Part shown: one piece after another, positions 47,281 through 57,375 of the stretch | Numbering within the stretch: the stretch's first letter is position 1 | Layout: every line of letters starts with the position of its first letter | Assembly: GCF_004135675.1 (NCBI RefSeq) | Contig: NZ_QHLX01000008.1 | Location: 1-64,000, forward strand | Source of the DNA: Marinitoga lauensis | GTDB taxonomy: Bacteria; Thermotogota; Thermotogae; Petrotogales; Petrotogaceae | Reading direction: 5' to 3' | Length of the DNA: 64,000 nt | Made by a program: the position numbers and the translations under genes | Notes under the pieces: model-generated | Database searches by the model: none | What the model saw: only the letters and a program-made list of their open reading frames with translations | What the model was told of the DNA's origin: nothing

Positions 47281-47294
47281 CATTTTTGAGGATT

Positions 47295-47325
47295 AATAAT
47301 TTTTGCTGGATGAGCAAAAATTATT
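47295..47325 (-). terminator. Terminator downstream of exoA
   Basis: AATAATTTTTGCT, loop CATCC on the minus strand (GGATG on plus), AGCAAAAATTATT: a 13-pair stem 12 bases after the exoA stop, between exoA and hairpin element 1. Confidence 0.7.
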
Positions 47326-47337
47326 TTATTTTGGATA

Positions 47338-48111
47338 TTATAGATCAATTTCAATACCAATAGGACAATGATCAGAACCCATTACATCAGAAAGAATAAA
47401 AGCATCTTTAAGTTTATCTTTCAATGGCGTGCTTACAAAGAAATAGTCTATTCTCCATCCTACATTTCTTTCCCTTGCTCTTGTTTTATAATCCCACCAT
47501 GTGTAGTTATTAGGTTCTTTGCTAAACATTCTAAAAGTATCTATAAATCCACTTTCTAACAATTTATCAATCCATGCTCTTTCAATGGGTAAAAAACCAG
47601 AAACATTTTCATTTTCCTTTGGTCTTGCAAGGTCAATTTCTGTATGAGCGGTATTAACATCACCACAAATAATAATATTTGGTTGATTCTTTTTATATTC
47701 TTCTAGAAAATCCAATAAATAATAGTAAAAGTCCATTTTATACTGTAATCTTTCATCACGAGCTTTTCCGTTTGGAAAGTAGATGTTAAATAAAGAGAAT
47801 TTTTCATATTCTGTAATTAAAGTTCTACCCTCTGAATCAAATTTTTCATTTCCCAATCCTTTTAAAACATTTTTGGGTTCAATTTTTGTAAAAGTAGCAA
47901 CACCACTATATCCTTTTTTTTCTGCGGAAACAAAATATTTTTTCCACTCTCCATGTTGAAGAAATTTTTTAGTTAATTGTTCTTCTCTTGCTTTTGTTTC
48001 TTGAATACATAAAATATCAGGATCTTCATTGTCTAAAAATTCGATAAATCCCTTTTTTATAGCAGCTCTAATTCCGTTAACATTCCAGGATAATATTTTC
48101 AATTTTCTCAC
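47338..48111 (-). CDS. xth: Exodeoxyribonuclease III / AP endonuclease
   Basis: 257 residues. [24 protein letters not shown] with the metal-binding Glu, [45 protein letters not shown] with Asp/Asn of the active site, [20 protein letters not shown] and [10 protein letters not shown] match ExoA/Xth. It cuts DNA 5' of abasic sites and has 3'-5' exonuclease activity in base-excision repair. Monocistronic on the minus strand, framed by two long hairpin elements. Confidence 0.95.
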   Translation of the reverse strand: MRKLKILSWNVNGIRAAIKKGFIEFLDNEDPDILCIQETKAREEQLTKKFLQHGEWKKYFVSAEKKGYSGVATFTKIEPKNVLKGLGNEKFDSEGRTLITEYEKFSLFNIYFPNGKARDERLQYKMDFYYYLLDFLEEYKKNQPNIIICGDVNTAHTEIDLARPKENENVSGFLPIERAWIDKLLESGFIDTFRMFSKEPNNYTWWDYKTRARERNVGWRIDYFFVSTPLKDKLKDAFILSDVMGSDHCPIGIEIDL

Positions 48112-48169
48112 CTCTTTCCAAAAGCTAATGTAAAAACATTATACCATATATTATAATATTACTCATTTA

Positions 48170-48364
48170 GAATAAAAATAAAAAAATAATGTGATGAACC
48201 CTTGAATTTTCCTGAAAAAATGTGAATGAAACCGGTCAATTTTGCATGGATGCAAAATTGAGTGAAACCGAACATGGATGTGAGTTTGAACGACCGGTAA
48301 GAATGAACATTTTGAAGAGTAAGAAAATTCACCGGGTGAAGAACGTCATTTTTTAATTTTATTC
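48170..48364 (+). repeat. Long structured hairpin element 2 with GGA-loop hairpins
   Basis: 195 bases, same plan as element 1: outer A/T arms, then GAATTTTC/GAAAATTC (48204/48323), AAAATGT/ACATTTT (48217/48307) and ACCGGTC/GACCGGT (48231/48292). Tip hairpins: CAATTTTGCA-TGGA-TGCAAAATTG (48237-48260) and ACA-TGGA-TGT (48272-48281). Shared words with element 1 include CCTGAAAAAAT, GAATGAAA and the GGATGCAAAAT hairpin followed by TGAGTG. It occupies the spacer between the divergent exoA and pepD genes (48112-48460). Confidence 0.6.
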
Positions 48365-48460
48365 CATTCAAAATATTTTATTTTAGACTTTATTTAGAAT
48401 TTAAAATTAGATATGATATAATATTCGTAAAGCAAATTATTTTTGGGAGGGAATATTATA

Positions 48461-49903
48461 ATGAGAGTATTAGAAGGATTAGAACCAGAAAAGGTATTTT
48501 ATTTTTTTGAAGAAATAAGTAAAATTCCAAGATGTTCAGGTAATGAAAAAGCTATCAGTGATTATTTAGTAAATTTTGCTAAAGAAAGAAACCTTGAATA
48601 TATTCAGGATAAAGCGTTAAATGTAATTATAAAAAAGCCAGCAACAAAAGGATATGAAAATGTTCCAGGTGTAATAATTCAGGACATATAGATATGGTTT
48701 GCGAAAAAGCATCAGATTCTGATCATGATTTTTCAAAAGACCCTATTAAACTTCAAATTGATGGAGATTATATAAAAGCTACTAACACTACATTAGGAGC
48801 GGATAATGGAATTGCTGTAGCATATGCTTTAGCTATTCTTGACTCTGAAGATATTGATCATCCTGCAATAGAAGCTTTATTTACCACAGAAGAAGAAACT
48901 GGAATGACAGGTGCAAATGAATTAGATCCAAAATTATTAAATGGGAAAATATTATTAAACATTGATTCAGAAGAAGAAGGGATTTTTTACGTGAGTTGTG
49001 CAGGCGGACTAAGGATATAATCACATTACCAATAGAATTTAATGAACCAAAAAATAAATATGGATTTAAATTAAAGATATCTGGGTTACAGGCGGACATT
49101 CTGGAATGGAAATTATAAAACAAAGAGGAAATTCGAATAAACTATTAGGTAGAGTATTATATGATCTAGCAAAAAAATCGATGTAGAATGTGCTTTTATA
49201 AATGGTGGAGATAAGAGCAACGCTATTCCGAGAGAAGCAGAAGCAGAAATTGTTGTGAATGACGTTGAAAATTAAAAGAAATAGTCAAATACTGGCAAAA
49301 AACATTTAAAAATGAACTTAACATTTCCGATCCAGATGTTAAAGTAACTATAGAAGAAATAGAAAACCTTCAAAGGTTTTAAGCGATAGTTCATTTGAGA
49401 AAGCGGTAAATATTTTAATGCTTGTTCATGATGGAGTTCAAACAATGAGTAAGGCAATAGAAGGGCTTGTGGAAAGTTCAAGTAATTTAGGTGTGGTTAA
49501 AACTTATGAAAATAGAATAGAATTCACCTCTGCTACAAGGAGTTCTGTTGAAACATTAAGAGATTTAATTCATAACAAATCAGAAATTATTGCTAGATTA
49601 AACGGAGCAACAATAACAACAAACGCACCGTATCCAGCCTGGGAATATAAACCGGATTCAAAAATAAGAGAATTAATGAAAAAAGTATATAAAAATATGT
49701 ATGGTAAAGAGCCAGAAATAGCAGCAATTCATGCTGGATTAGAATGTGGAATTCTCTCTGGAAAAATGAAAGATGTAGATATGATTTCCTTCGGCCCAAA
49801 CTTGTATGATGTTCATACACCACAGGAGAAAATGAGCATATCTTCCGTAAAAAGAGTATGGGAATTTTTACTTGAGATATTAAAAGCAATGAAGAATTAT
49901 TAA
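48461..49903 (+). CDS. pepD: M20-family aminoacyl-histidine dipeptidase PepD-like (six frame breaks)
   Basis: About 483 residues. VFYFFEEISKIPRCSGNEKA opens the enzyme; metal-site motifs are GHIDMVCEK, TLGADNGIAVAYALAIL, FTTEEETGMTGA and LLNIDSEEEG; the dimerisation lid and GLECGILSGK near the C-terminus complete it. Breaks near 48682, 49008, 49085, 49177, 49273 and 49373 are each one missing G or A. Start ATG 48461 (MRVLEGLEPEKV) after GGGAGGG. Hydrolyses Xaa-His or other dipeptides in the cytoplasm, fitting a peptide-fermenting organism together with the aminopeptidase opposite. Confidence 0.85.
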
Positions 49904-49904
49904 T

Positions 49905-49943
49905 AAAACTAAACCTCCAGATTTTCTCTGGAGGTTTAGTTTT
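49905..49943. terminator. Bidirectional terminator between pepD and the aminopeptidase gene
   Basis: AAAACTAAACCTCCAGA, loop TTTTC, TCTGGAGGTTTAGTTTT: a perfect 17-pair stem that touches the stop codons of both convergent genes. Confidence 0.93.
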
Positions 49944-51157
49944 ATATCACCCATCTACCGTTTTTCATTATTAATTCTTCTTTTCCTTCTTTGATGCCAT
50001 ATACATTTAATTCTTCATTACCAATCATAAAATCAACATGTGTAATACTATTATTTAAACCAACATTTTTTAATTCTTCTTCATTCATGTTCTCTCCGTT
50101 TTCCACACATGTTGGATAAGCTCTTCCAAAGGCAAAATGAGAAGCAGCATTTTCATCGAATAATGTATTATAGAAAATAACATTTAATTGATAGATTGGT
50201 GAATCGACAGGAACTAATGCAACTTCACCAGGATAACTTGCACCTTCATCTAATGATATAGCCTGTTTTAATACATCTTCGCCTTTTTCTGCAGTAACTT
50301 TAATTATTTTACCATCTTTAAATTCCATAGTAAATCCATCTATTACATTTCCGCCATATACTAATGGTTTACTATTTCTTACATAACCATTTACTTTATC
50401 TTTATGAGGAGCTGTAAACACTTCTTCTGTTGGTATATTTGGAAGGAAAACTACCCATCTTCATTTTTCTGAGCTCCACCTAACCATTTATGATTTTTTG
50501 GAAGACCTACAGTTAAATTTGTCCCTGGCCTTCATATCTTAAATATTCATATTGTTTATTATTTAAATACTCAGTCTTTTCTTTTAAATTATTTAAATGT
50601 TTGTTCCATAATTCAACAGGATCATCGGTTTCATTTACTCTTACAGTTTTTAAGATAGCATTCCATAAGTCTTGAACAGGATTATTAGAATGTGGAAATA
50701 CTTTTTCTGCCCATTTTTTTGATGGAACCGCACCAACAGACCATGAAACTTTGTCGGACATGATAACCTTTGATACATCTTTCATTGCTGTTTGCCTTGT
50801 TTTAGAGTATTGTCCGATCTTTTGTGGAGCTATAGTTTTTAAAATATCAGGATCAGAACCAATAATACTTAAAAAACCACCTTTTTCATCACAAAAATAT
50901 TTTGCCATATCAACTTCCCATTGATGAAATTCATTTAATAATTCGTCATCAGCATACTTTAATTTTAAATATAACATATATTCGTCATTATATACGGTAT
51001 AAACTTCCTTAGCTCCAGCTTCATAAGCTTTTTCCGCAACTTTTCTTGTAAAGTCTACTGCATCAATTGTGGATCTTAAGAAAACTCTTTGACCTTTCTG
51101 CACATTAATACCGACTTTTACTAAAAGTTCGGCATACTTTTCCAATAGTTTTTCCAT
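49942..51157 (-). CDS. M29-family thermophilic-type aminopeptidase (two frame breaks)
   Basis: About 406 residues. LEKYAELLVKVGINVQKGQRVF is the family N-terminus. Metal-binding region: SYPGEVALVPVDSPI (Glu), ASHFAFGRAYPTC (His), and NSITHVDFMIGNEELNVYG (His, Asp). Breaks near 50451 and 50517 are missing G's that otherwise read YEGQGTNLTVGLP and QKNEDGVVFLP. It removes N-terminal residues from peptides using Co or Zn. The ATG overlaps the stop of the small gene before it (TAATG). Confidence 0.87.
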
Positions 51158-51405
51158 TACATCTCCTCCTCGAATAATTTTAGTTGTTCTGCTTTTAAAG
51201 GGAACCCTTCTATTAATTTGATTTTAAAGTCCGCTACTTCTATTAATTTTCTATATTCAGAAAATTGTTTTAATGGAGATAATATTTGTTTTTTGAAAAG
51301 TGTATAATAATCAATTTCGAAATCATTATATAATAAATTCTTGAAATCTTCAAGGTGTTCTCTTTCTATACTGGCAGAAATATAGTAAATATTATGTTCT
51401 GGCAT
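51157..51405 (-). CDS. Small hypothetical protein (82 residues)
   Basis: Starts at ATG 51405, 18 bases after the polymerase stop, and its stop overlaps the aminopeptidase start, so it is translated within the operon. Sequence is charged and helix/strand mixed (YYISASIEREHLEDFKNLLY, FPLKAEQLKLFEEEM) without signal peptide, membrane helix or cysteine motif. The C-terminal segment resembles a short protein-binding helix. No family recognised; a partner of the polymerase is possible but unsupported. Confidence 0.5.
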   Translation of the reverse strand: MPEHNIYYISASIEREHLEDFKNLLYNDFEIDYYTLFKKQILSPLKQFSEYRKLIEVADFKIKLIEGFPLKAEQLKLFEEEM

Positions 51406-51422
51406 CTTATTAAATATATTTT

Positions 51423-53614
51423 TTATTTTTCAAAATTCTTATAATTATAATATTTAATATAGTAATATAATAATCTATCATCATATGTGTATTTGAAATT
51501 ATATAGACTTTCCATAAAAATAGCTGATTTTATATGATTTGGAAGAGTTTTATACTTTGTAAAATCTTTTTTCTTATACTTTTTATTAAAGCAATTTCCT
51601 CAATATCATATTTTTTTATTTCATAATATTGCTCGATAATCTCATCTAAGGTTAATTCATTATCTAAGGCTTTCAAAAATAAAGTGGTTAAAACTTTTTT
51701 AATACTCGTCGGTGTATCTTTTCTTACGATTTCAACACCATGAGTGATGATTTTTCTATCAAAGTCATATCCGAAATATCTTTTTTAATACCAAAAAACC
51801 TTACACGTTTATATATTTTATCAACTTCCATACTTAAAGTGCACTCGATTTTTTCATTGGTAAATTTTGGAATGAACTTTTCTGGTAGGATATTGTTAAT
51901 ATAATTTGCAATATAATTTCCAATTTCTAAAATATCTGATTTATCTAGTTTTTCATTACATTCAATATAATTAAATGAACTATCAGTATCTGAATATAAT
52001 ACATGTGTGGTAAAAGATATGGTTCTTTCGTTTATTTTAATATTTTCAAATTTGTGGTTATCAAGGATATTGTTAACAAACCTTAAAGCAGATCTTGCTG
52101 CTGCCAATATTGCTAAGGAAATTCTTATATCATGCAATGCAAAGTTATTTGTTCCTAAAACACCATACATGGAGTTTAAAAGGATCTTATAATTATATTG
52201 TTTTATATCATATATAACATAATCGGGACTATCAGATGTTGTTTCCTTTTTCAGTTTTTTATAATAAAGTCTTTCTTTTAGTAAATGCTTAACCAATGAA
52301 GATAAGATACCTTTTTTCTCCAATGTGAATTTTATCGGTTTATATTTTTCATTTTCCTCTTCGGATAAAATTTTACCTAAATCTACATGTTTTCCTGTAT
52401 AATTTATATTATATATTAAAGTTTCAGGAGAGATATTAAAAGTAGCAATAATATTTGGATAAAGCGAAGTAAAATCCAAAACTACGACATTATCAAAAGT
52501 TTTATTTGGTGGAGTTAGTACAATAGCCCGCTAACATGAAGTCCATAATTTCCGCGTTCATAAAACCTAAAGGTTATCTTATCTTTCATTATATATTGTT
52601 GAATATAATGTTCTATGGAATTTGAAGTGCCAAAAAGAATAGGGAAAGGCACTCTTATTAATGCTTGAAGGGAACATATTAATCCTATTAATTTTAACTT
52701 TTTTTCTAATTCAACAAGTATTTCAACATCTCTAATGGCATAATCAATGAACTTCTCTATATCACTTTGATAATAGTTATATCCTTTAATTTCTGTTTTT
52801 CCTTCGATATGATGATGTTTTGCAACTATATCGAGTTTATATGAAGCGGGTTTATCTAAGACATATCTTCTATATATTTCTAAAAAATCTATTAAATTTA
52901 CACCAGGAATTGAGTTAAAGTATTTGCCATTTCTTTGATAAGAATTATGTTTTAAATTTGGAATTGCCGTTATGTTTATTCTATAATAATTTGCTCTATT
53001 GATTATGTAGGGTATATCAAAACCATTTGAAAACCAGCCAGTTATTATATCTGGTTTTTCATTCATTACCAATTTACTAAAATATATCAACATATCTTTT
53101 TCTGTAAGAAATGTCAAAATATTTTTTTTATTTTTCAATTCTTTATGATGCACAAGAAGAATATATATTTCTTTTTATATGAATCATAATAGGTAATAGA
53201 ATTTATTTTACCGCTATAATTTTTTACATCTTCATTGTTTACTTCGATATCTAAAAACCATATCTTTTTATCTTCAGGTTTTCCAGATATAGGCTCATTA
53301 AAAATATTCATTATATTTTTTCCATATACATAAACATTATTTTTTTCTAATTCATCTGTGATTTTTTTAAAAAGATTATAGTTGATGTCAAGCGTTGTAT
53401 TTATTAATCTTTTCCCGTATATATCTTTCCACTCAAAATCTATGTCAATATAATTTTTTATTCTGTATTTTAACAGAATTTTTTGAACTTTGTCTATTTC
53501 AGTATTTTCAAATATTAAATTAAAAAATCTTTTTTGCTGTTTAAAGTCAGAACTTATTTTATTTTTAAAATAAAAGATTTTTGTTGCTGGATCTTGCCAG
53601 ATAGATGTTATCAT
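51423..53614 (-). CDS. Family-B DNA polymerase with 3'-5' exonuclease (four frame breaks)
   Basis: About 732 residues after breaks near 53150, 52520, 51787 and 51575 are closed with one base each. Exonuclease motifs: WFLDIEV (Exo I), SNGFDIPYI (Exo II), YAIRDVEI (Exo III). Polymerase motifs: DFTSLYPNI (A), KILLNSMYGVLG (B), YSDTDS (C). The exonuclease aspartates and the C-motif aspartates are present, so it should be active. It is archaeal/Pol II-like but with a shorter N-terminal domain (DIEV near residue 118). Such enzymes are not part of the usual Thermotoga set. ATG 53614 follows GGAG. Confidence 0.85.
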
Positions 53615-53680
53615 ATATTCATCTCCAAAAGTTATAATATAATTAATATTATTTATGTTTTAATAAGGAGGAGGAATAAA

Positions 53681-53992
53681 ATGGAAATTATTCGATATGA
53701 TTCTTTAGAAAAGATACCAGGTATTAATTTTGATGGAAGAAAATTATATACTTCCAAAAAAGTTGAATTGGTTTTAATAAGTTTGGAATCAGGTGAAAAA
53801 ATAAATAAACATTCTGTACCTTTTGATACGATATTTTTTATATCAAAAGGGAGTGGGGTTATTGAATTAGAAAATGAAAATATACTTGTAAAAGAAAATG
53901 ATATGATGTATTGTGATAAAAATAGACCACATGGAGTAATAAATAATTCAAATGAGAAATTTAATGTGTTGGTTATAAAGATATTTGATTAG
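53681..53992 (+). CDS. Cupin-domain protein
   Basis: 103 residues, ATG 53681 after AAGGAGGAGG. A single beta-barrel cupin: ELVLISLESGEKINKHSVPF (motif 1, with His but only partly the usual HxH) and NDMMYCDKNRPHGVINNS (motif 2, His in RPHGV). Small stand-alone cupins bind a metal and a small ligand; the role is unknown. Divergent from the polymerase and followed 8 bases later by the exonuclease gene. Confidence 0.8.
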   Translation: MEIIRYDSLEKIPGINFDGRKLYTSKKVELVLISLESGEKINKHSVPFDTIFFISKGSGVIELENENILVKENDMMYCDKNRPHGVINNSNEKFNVLVIKIFD

Positions 53993-54000
53993 GTGATAAT

Positions 54001-54563
54001 ATGATGGATTTATTGAAAAATAATGAATTTTGTGTGTTGGATACCGAAACAACAGGGCTTAATCCTGGAATGGAGATAGAGTTATTGAAATAGCTATATA
54101 TAACATTATAACTGAAAAAAGTAATTACTATGTTAAAAACAAATTTGTAACCTATATTAATCCTGAAAGACATATACCATCTTTTATTACAAGAATAACA
54201 GGGATTAGTGATTTTCATGTTGCCGGAGCTCCAAAGTTTTTTGAAATTGCAGAAGATTTTTTAAAGTTTATAAAAAATAAGATATTGGTAATTCAAAATG
54301 TTGGTTTTGATATGAAGTTTTTAAATAATGAGCTGAGATTAGCGGGATATAGAGAATTGAATAATAAAACTATTGATACAATCATGATGTCAAAGAGTGT
54401 ATTTAAAGGTGAAAGAAAACATAACCTTGATGCTATAGCTTCAAGGTTAAATATTTTGAAGAAAGTGAATAGACATTCAGCAGAAGGTGATGTTATTATA
54501 ACAACAGAAGCATTTGTAAAAATGAGAAATATACTTAAACTTTCCGCTTCGCAGAAGGTTTAA
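54001..54563 (+). CDS. DnaQ-like 3'-5' exonuclease (one frame break)
   Basis: About 188 residues. CVLDTETTGLNPG is Exo I with the metal Asp/Glu; one G added near 54071 restores NGDRVIEIAIY. ILVIQNVGFDMKFL is Exo II (N-x3-FD), and NRHSAEGDVIITTEAF is Exo IIIe (H-x4-D). A stand-alone proofreading or repair exonuclease of the Pol III epsilon family. Its last codons (LKLSASQKV, TAA) lie inside a copy of the short palindrome family, so the C-terminus and stop codon come from the repeat. ATG 54001; an in-frame ATG follows at 54004. Confidence 0.83.
54535..54563. repeat. Short palindrome, family of the 31162 cluster
   Basis: TTAAACTTTCCGC, TTC, GCAGAAGGTTTAA. It overlaps the 3' end of the DnaQ-like gene and supplies its stop codon. 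Confidence 0.75.
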
Positions 54564-54586
54564 AGAATTTTATTAAATAAAATTCC

Positions 54587-54615
54587 AAAGGCTCTTCGCT
54601 CCGCGAAGAGCCTTT
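54587..54615. terminator. Palindrome acting as bidirectional terminator
   Basis: AAAGGCTCTTCGC, TCC, GCGAAGAGCCTTTT: a 13-pair stem with T-run, between the DnaQ-like gene and ispG, whose stop it touches. Core CTTCGC-GCGAAG is the dispersed repeat core, so a member of the repeat family seems to have been recruited as a terminator. Confidence 0.8.
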
Positions 54616-55658
54616 TATTTGATTAAATCATCAATATATTTTTTAAAGGTATTTTCTAGATTTTCGTATGAAACAGTTTCCACAACTTCACCATTAATAG
54701 ATATTGCACCACCACTTTTTGTTCCAGCTATTCCGATATCCGCATGTTTTGCCTCTCCGGGACCATTGACAACACATCCCATAACAGCAATGTTTAAGCT
54801 TTTATCAACGTTTTTAGTCCATTCTTTAACTTTTATAGCCAATTCCTCAACATTTATTTCTGTTCTAGCACATGTTGGACATGCAATAACTCTTGGGCCT
54901 TTTTTAAACCCTAATAAGGTTAATAATTTTTTAGCAACTAAAACCTCTTTTACTGGATCACCTGCTATTGAAATTCTGATTGTATCTCCTATATTATTTA
55001 ATAATAATGCTCCCAATCCTGCAGAGGATAAAACCAATGCATCTTCATATATACCTGCTTCGGTTATTCCTATGTGTAAGGGATATGGAACCTTTTCAGA
55101 TATATATTTATTAGCAAGAAAATTTTCTTTAGCATCAGTGGATTTTATAGATATTACTATATCCTCAAATTCCAGTTCTTCCATTATTTTAACTTCTTGT
55201 AAAGCACTTTCTGCCAATGCTTTATAACGCGGCATTGATGTGTTTTCAAATTCTTTTTTTATAGATCCTGAATTTGCACCAACTCTGATAGGAATATTAT
55301 ATTCCTTTGCAACCTTTACAACTTCCTGAACTTTCCATTTTGCTCCAATATTTCCAGGATTAATCCTAATCTTTGAAGCTCCTGCTTTAATAGCTTCTAT
55401 AGCTACTCTATAATCAAAATGAATATCTGCAACAATTGGCACAGAGGAGTTTTTACAAATTTCTTTAAAAGAAGAAATATCTTCCAAAGTTCTAACAGAA
55501 ACCCTAACAATTTCTGCTCCAGCATTTGCTAATTTTATTATTTGTCTTATAGTGCTTTCAGTATCAAGAGTGTCAGTGTTTGTCATACTTTGTATTATAA
55601 TTGGGTTATTTCCTCCAATAGGAATATTTTTTACATAAACAGTATTTTTTGAAAACAT
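54615..55658 (-). CDS. ispG: 4-hydroxy-3-methylbut-2-enyl diphosphate synthase IspG
   Basis: 347 residues, bacterial short form. IIIQSMTNTDTLDTESTIRQ, NAGAEIVRVSV, VADIHFDYRVAIEAIKAGAS and KIRINPGN line the TIM barrel; CPTCART and GCVVNGPGEAKHADIG give the [4Fe-4S] cysteines and catalytic Glu. It converts methylerythritol cyclodiphosphate to HMBPP in the MEP pathway. It follows rseP by 25 bases with SD GGAGGTAATT. In Thermotoga, as I recall it, dxr precedes rseP; dxr is not present here. Confidence 0.95.
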   Translation of the reverse strand: MFSKNTVYVKNIPIGGNNPIIIQSMTNTDTLDTESTIRQIIKLANAGAEIVRVSVRTLEDISSFKEICKNSSVPIVADIHFDYRVAIEAIKAGASKIRINPGNIGAKWKVQEVVKVAKEYNIPIRVGANSGSIKKEFENTSMPRYKALAESALQEVKIMEELEFEDIVISIKSTDAKENFLANKYISEKVPYPLHIGITEAGIYEDALVLSSAGLGALLLNNIGDTIRISIAGDPVKEVLVAKKLLTLLGFKKGPRVIACPTCARTEINVEELAIKVKEWTKNVDKSLNIAVMGCVVNGPGEAKHADIGIAGTKSGGAISINGEVVETVSYENLENTFKKYIDDLIK

Positions 55659-55683
55659 AAAATTACCTCCGGATTATATTCTT

Positions 55684-57197
55684 TTATCTAAAAAATCTTA
55701 ATATATCATTATATGTAAAGTATACAAACAATCCCATTAAAATAAGAAAACCAATGGTATGTATGGTGGCTTCTACTTTTGGATTTGTTCTTTTTCCAGT
55801 AATCATTTCATATAATGAAAATACAATTCTTCCTCCATCTAAAGCAGGGATTGGTAAAAGATTTACTATACCAAGATTTAAAGTAATCAATGCAATTAAG
55901 GAAATTAAAGCTTCTGGGCCAGCTTTTGCTGCTTGACCAACAGCTCCTGCAATTCCAACAGGTCCCATAACCTCTGTTGTTTTTACTTTACCTGTGAATA
56001 ATTGTCCAATTACATCTATCATTGCTCTCAATAATGTATTTGCCCATTGAATTGAAACAGATATTACTTCAAATCCTTTTGGTTTCCACTTATCAAAAGC
56101 AAACTTTAATACTAAAGGTTCTTGTAAAATTGAAAGAAATTCAGACTTTTTCAGTTTGATAGTTTTCTCCGTACCATTTCGTAAGATTGTTATGGTTAAT
56201 GTATCAGAATTAAATCCTTTTTTAACTTCAGAAATCTTATTATCATTGATTGTAACTAAGATATCCTCAGGAGACATAGAAATTGAAGATAATAATTCTA
56301 TTAAATCAAGACCATTCTTAATATTTTTTTCATTGATTTTTGTTATAACATCATTTTTTTGAAATGGAGCAATATCTTTATTAATTATATTAGAAAATGT
56401 AGCAAAATATACTCCAATAGCATATCTTTTAGGAGATATATTATATCCTTCTATTTTACCTTCAACGACTTTACCATTATCTAATTCAATAATTAATTTA
56501 TCACCTTTTTCGAGATTCGGCAAAATATCTTTAATTTTTTCTGGTGGATTCATATTAAAAGATTTGATATTATATGAATCAAAAGTTATATCACTATTTG
56601 TTTTAAATACAATAGTATATTCTGGGTCGAATAATTCAGGTTTTATTTTTAATTCAAGAGGTTTATTATTACGTATGATTTCCAAATTTAATTCTTTTCC
56701 TTCTTTTATTGCAAGACTTAATATTGAACTGTCAAAAACAAAATGTCCATCAACTTTTTTTATTACATCACCAGGTTGTATTCCTGCATAATAGGCTGGT
56801 GAATCCTTGATAACCTCTTCAATCCTTACCTCAGAAAATCCATATAATAATCCCGAAATAGAAAGAACAATATATCCCAATATTATAGAGAACAAAGGTC
56901 CTGCAAATGCAATTAAAAATTTTTGCCATGGTTTTTTATTGTAAAAAAGATCAGGGTTGTCAGATAAGCCTTCTTCATTAGCAGGTTCTTCACCGGCGAT
57001 CTTGACATATCCCCCAGGGGTATAAGATTAAAACGAAATTCTGTTTCTTTCCCTTTAAATGAGAAAAGTTTAGGTCCCATACCAATTGCAAACTCTTCAA
57101 CTTTAGTTTTAAATAATTTAGCAAAAATAAAATGTCCTAATTCATGAAAGAAAACAACAATTGTAATTACGACCATAAACCAAAAAAGAGTTATCAT
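55684..57197 (-). CDS. rseP: Site-2 intramembrane metalloprotease RseP (one frame break)
   Basis: About 505 residues. FFHELGHFIFAKLFKTKVEE has the zinc motif HELGH in the first membrane helix; NLLPIPALDGGRIVFSLYE has the third zinc ligand Asp. Two PDZ domains are seen (ripe near KDSPAYYAGIQPGDVIKKVD and near KNDVITKINEKNIKNG). One G added near 57015 restores LIPLGGYVKIAGEEP. ATG 57197 (MITLFWFMVV) after GGAGGTG. It cleaves membrane-bound anti-sigma factors or signal-peptide remnants. Length is greater than the 450 or so of E. coli RseP because of the extended PDZ region. Confidence 0.92.
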
Positions 57198-57375
57198 TAA
57201 AACACCTCCATTATAATATACATTCTCAATAAAATATTCTATCATATATATGTTAATGAAATAGCATAAAAGTTTGAAGTAATTCCAAAAATCTTTGATT
57301 ATAAAGTTAAAAATCCTTATTTTATGGATTTGCTATGAATTCACAAACGATTAACGAAATTAACAGTATTGTAAG

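Noticed and set aside
47047..47317. Two overlapping minus-strand frames of 68-75 codons
   Set aside because: They read through hairpin element 1; composition follows the palindrome, there is no ribosome-binding site, and a similar spurious frame crosses element 2.
47190..47325. Ordinary terminators only, explaining the whole 47010-47337 spacer
   Set aside because: True terminators account for 47011-47035 and 47295-47325, but the 186-base nested hairpin between them is far longer than termination needs and has a related copy at 48170.
48159..48371. Minus-strand frame of 70 codons
   Set aside because: It is the reading of hairpin element 2, with no SD and no independent support.
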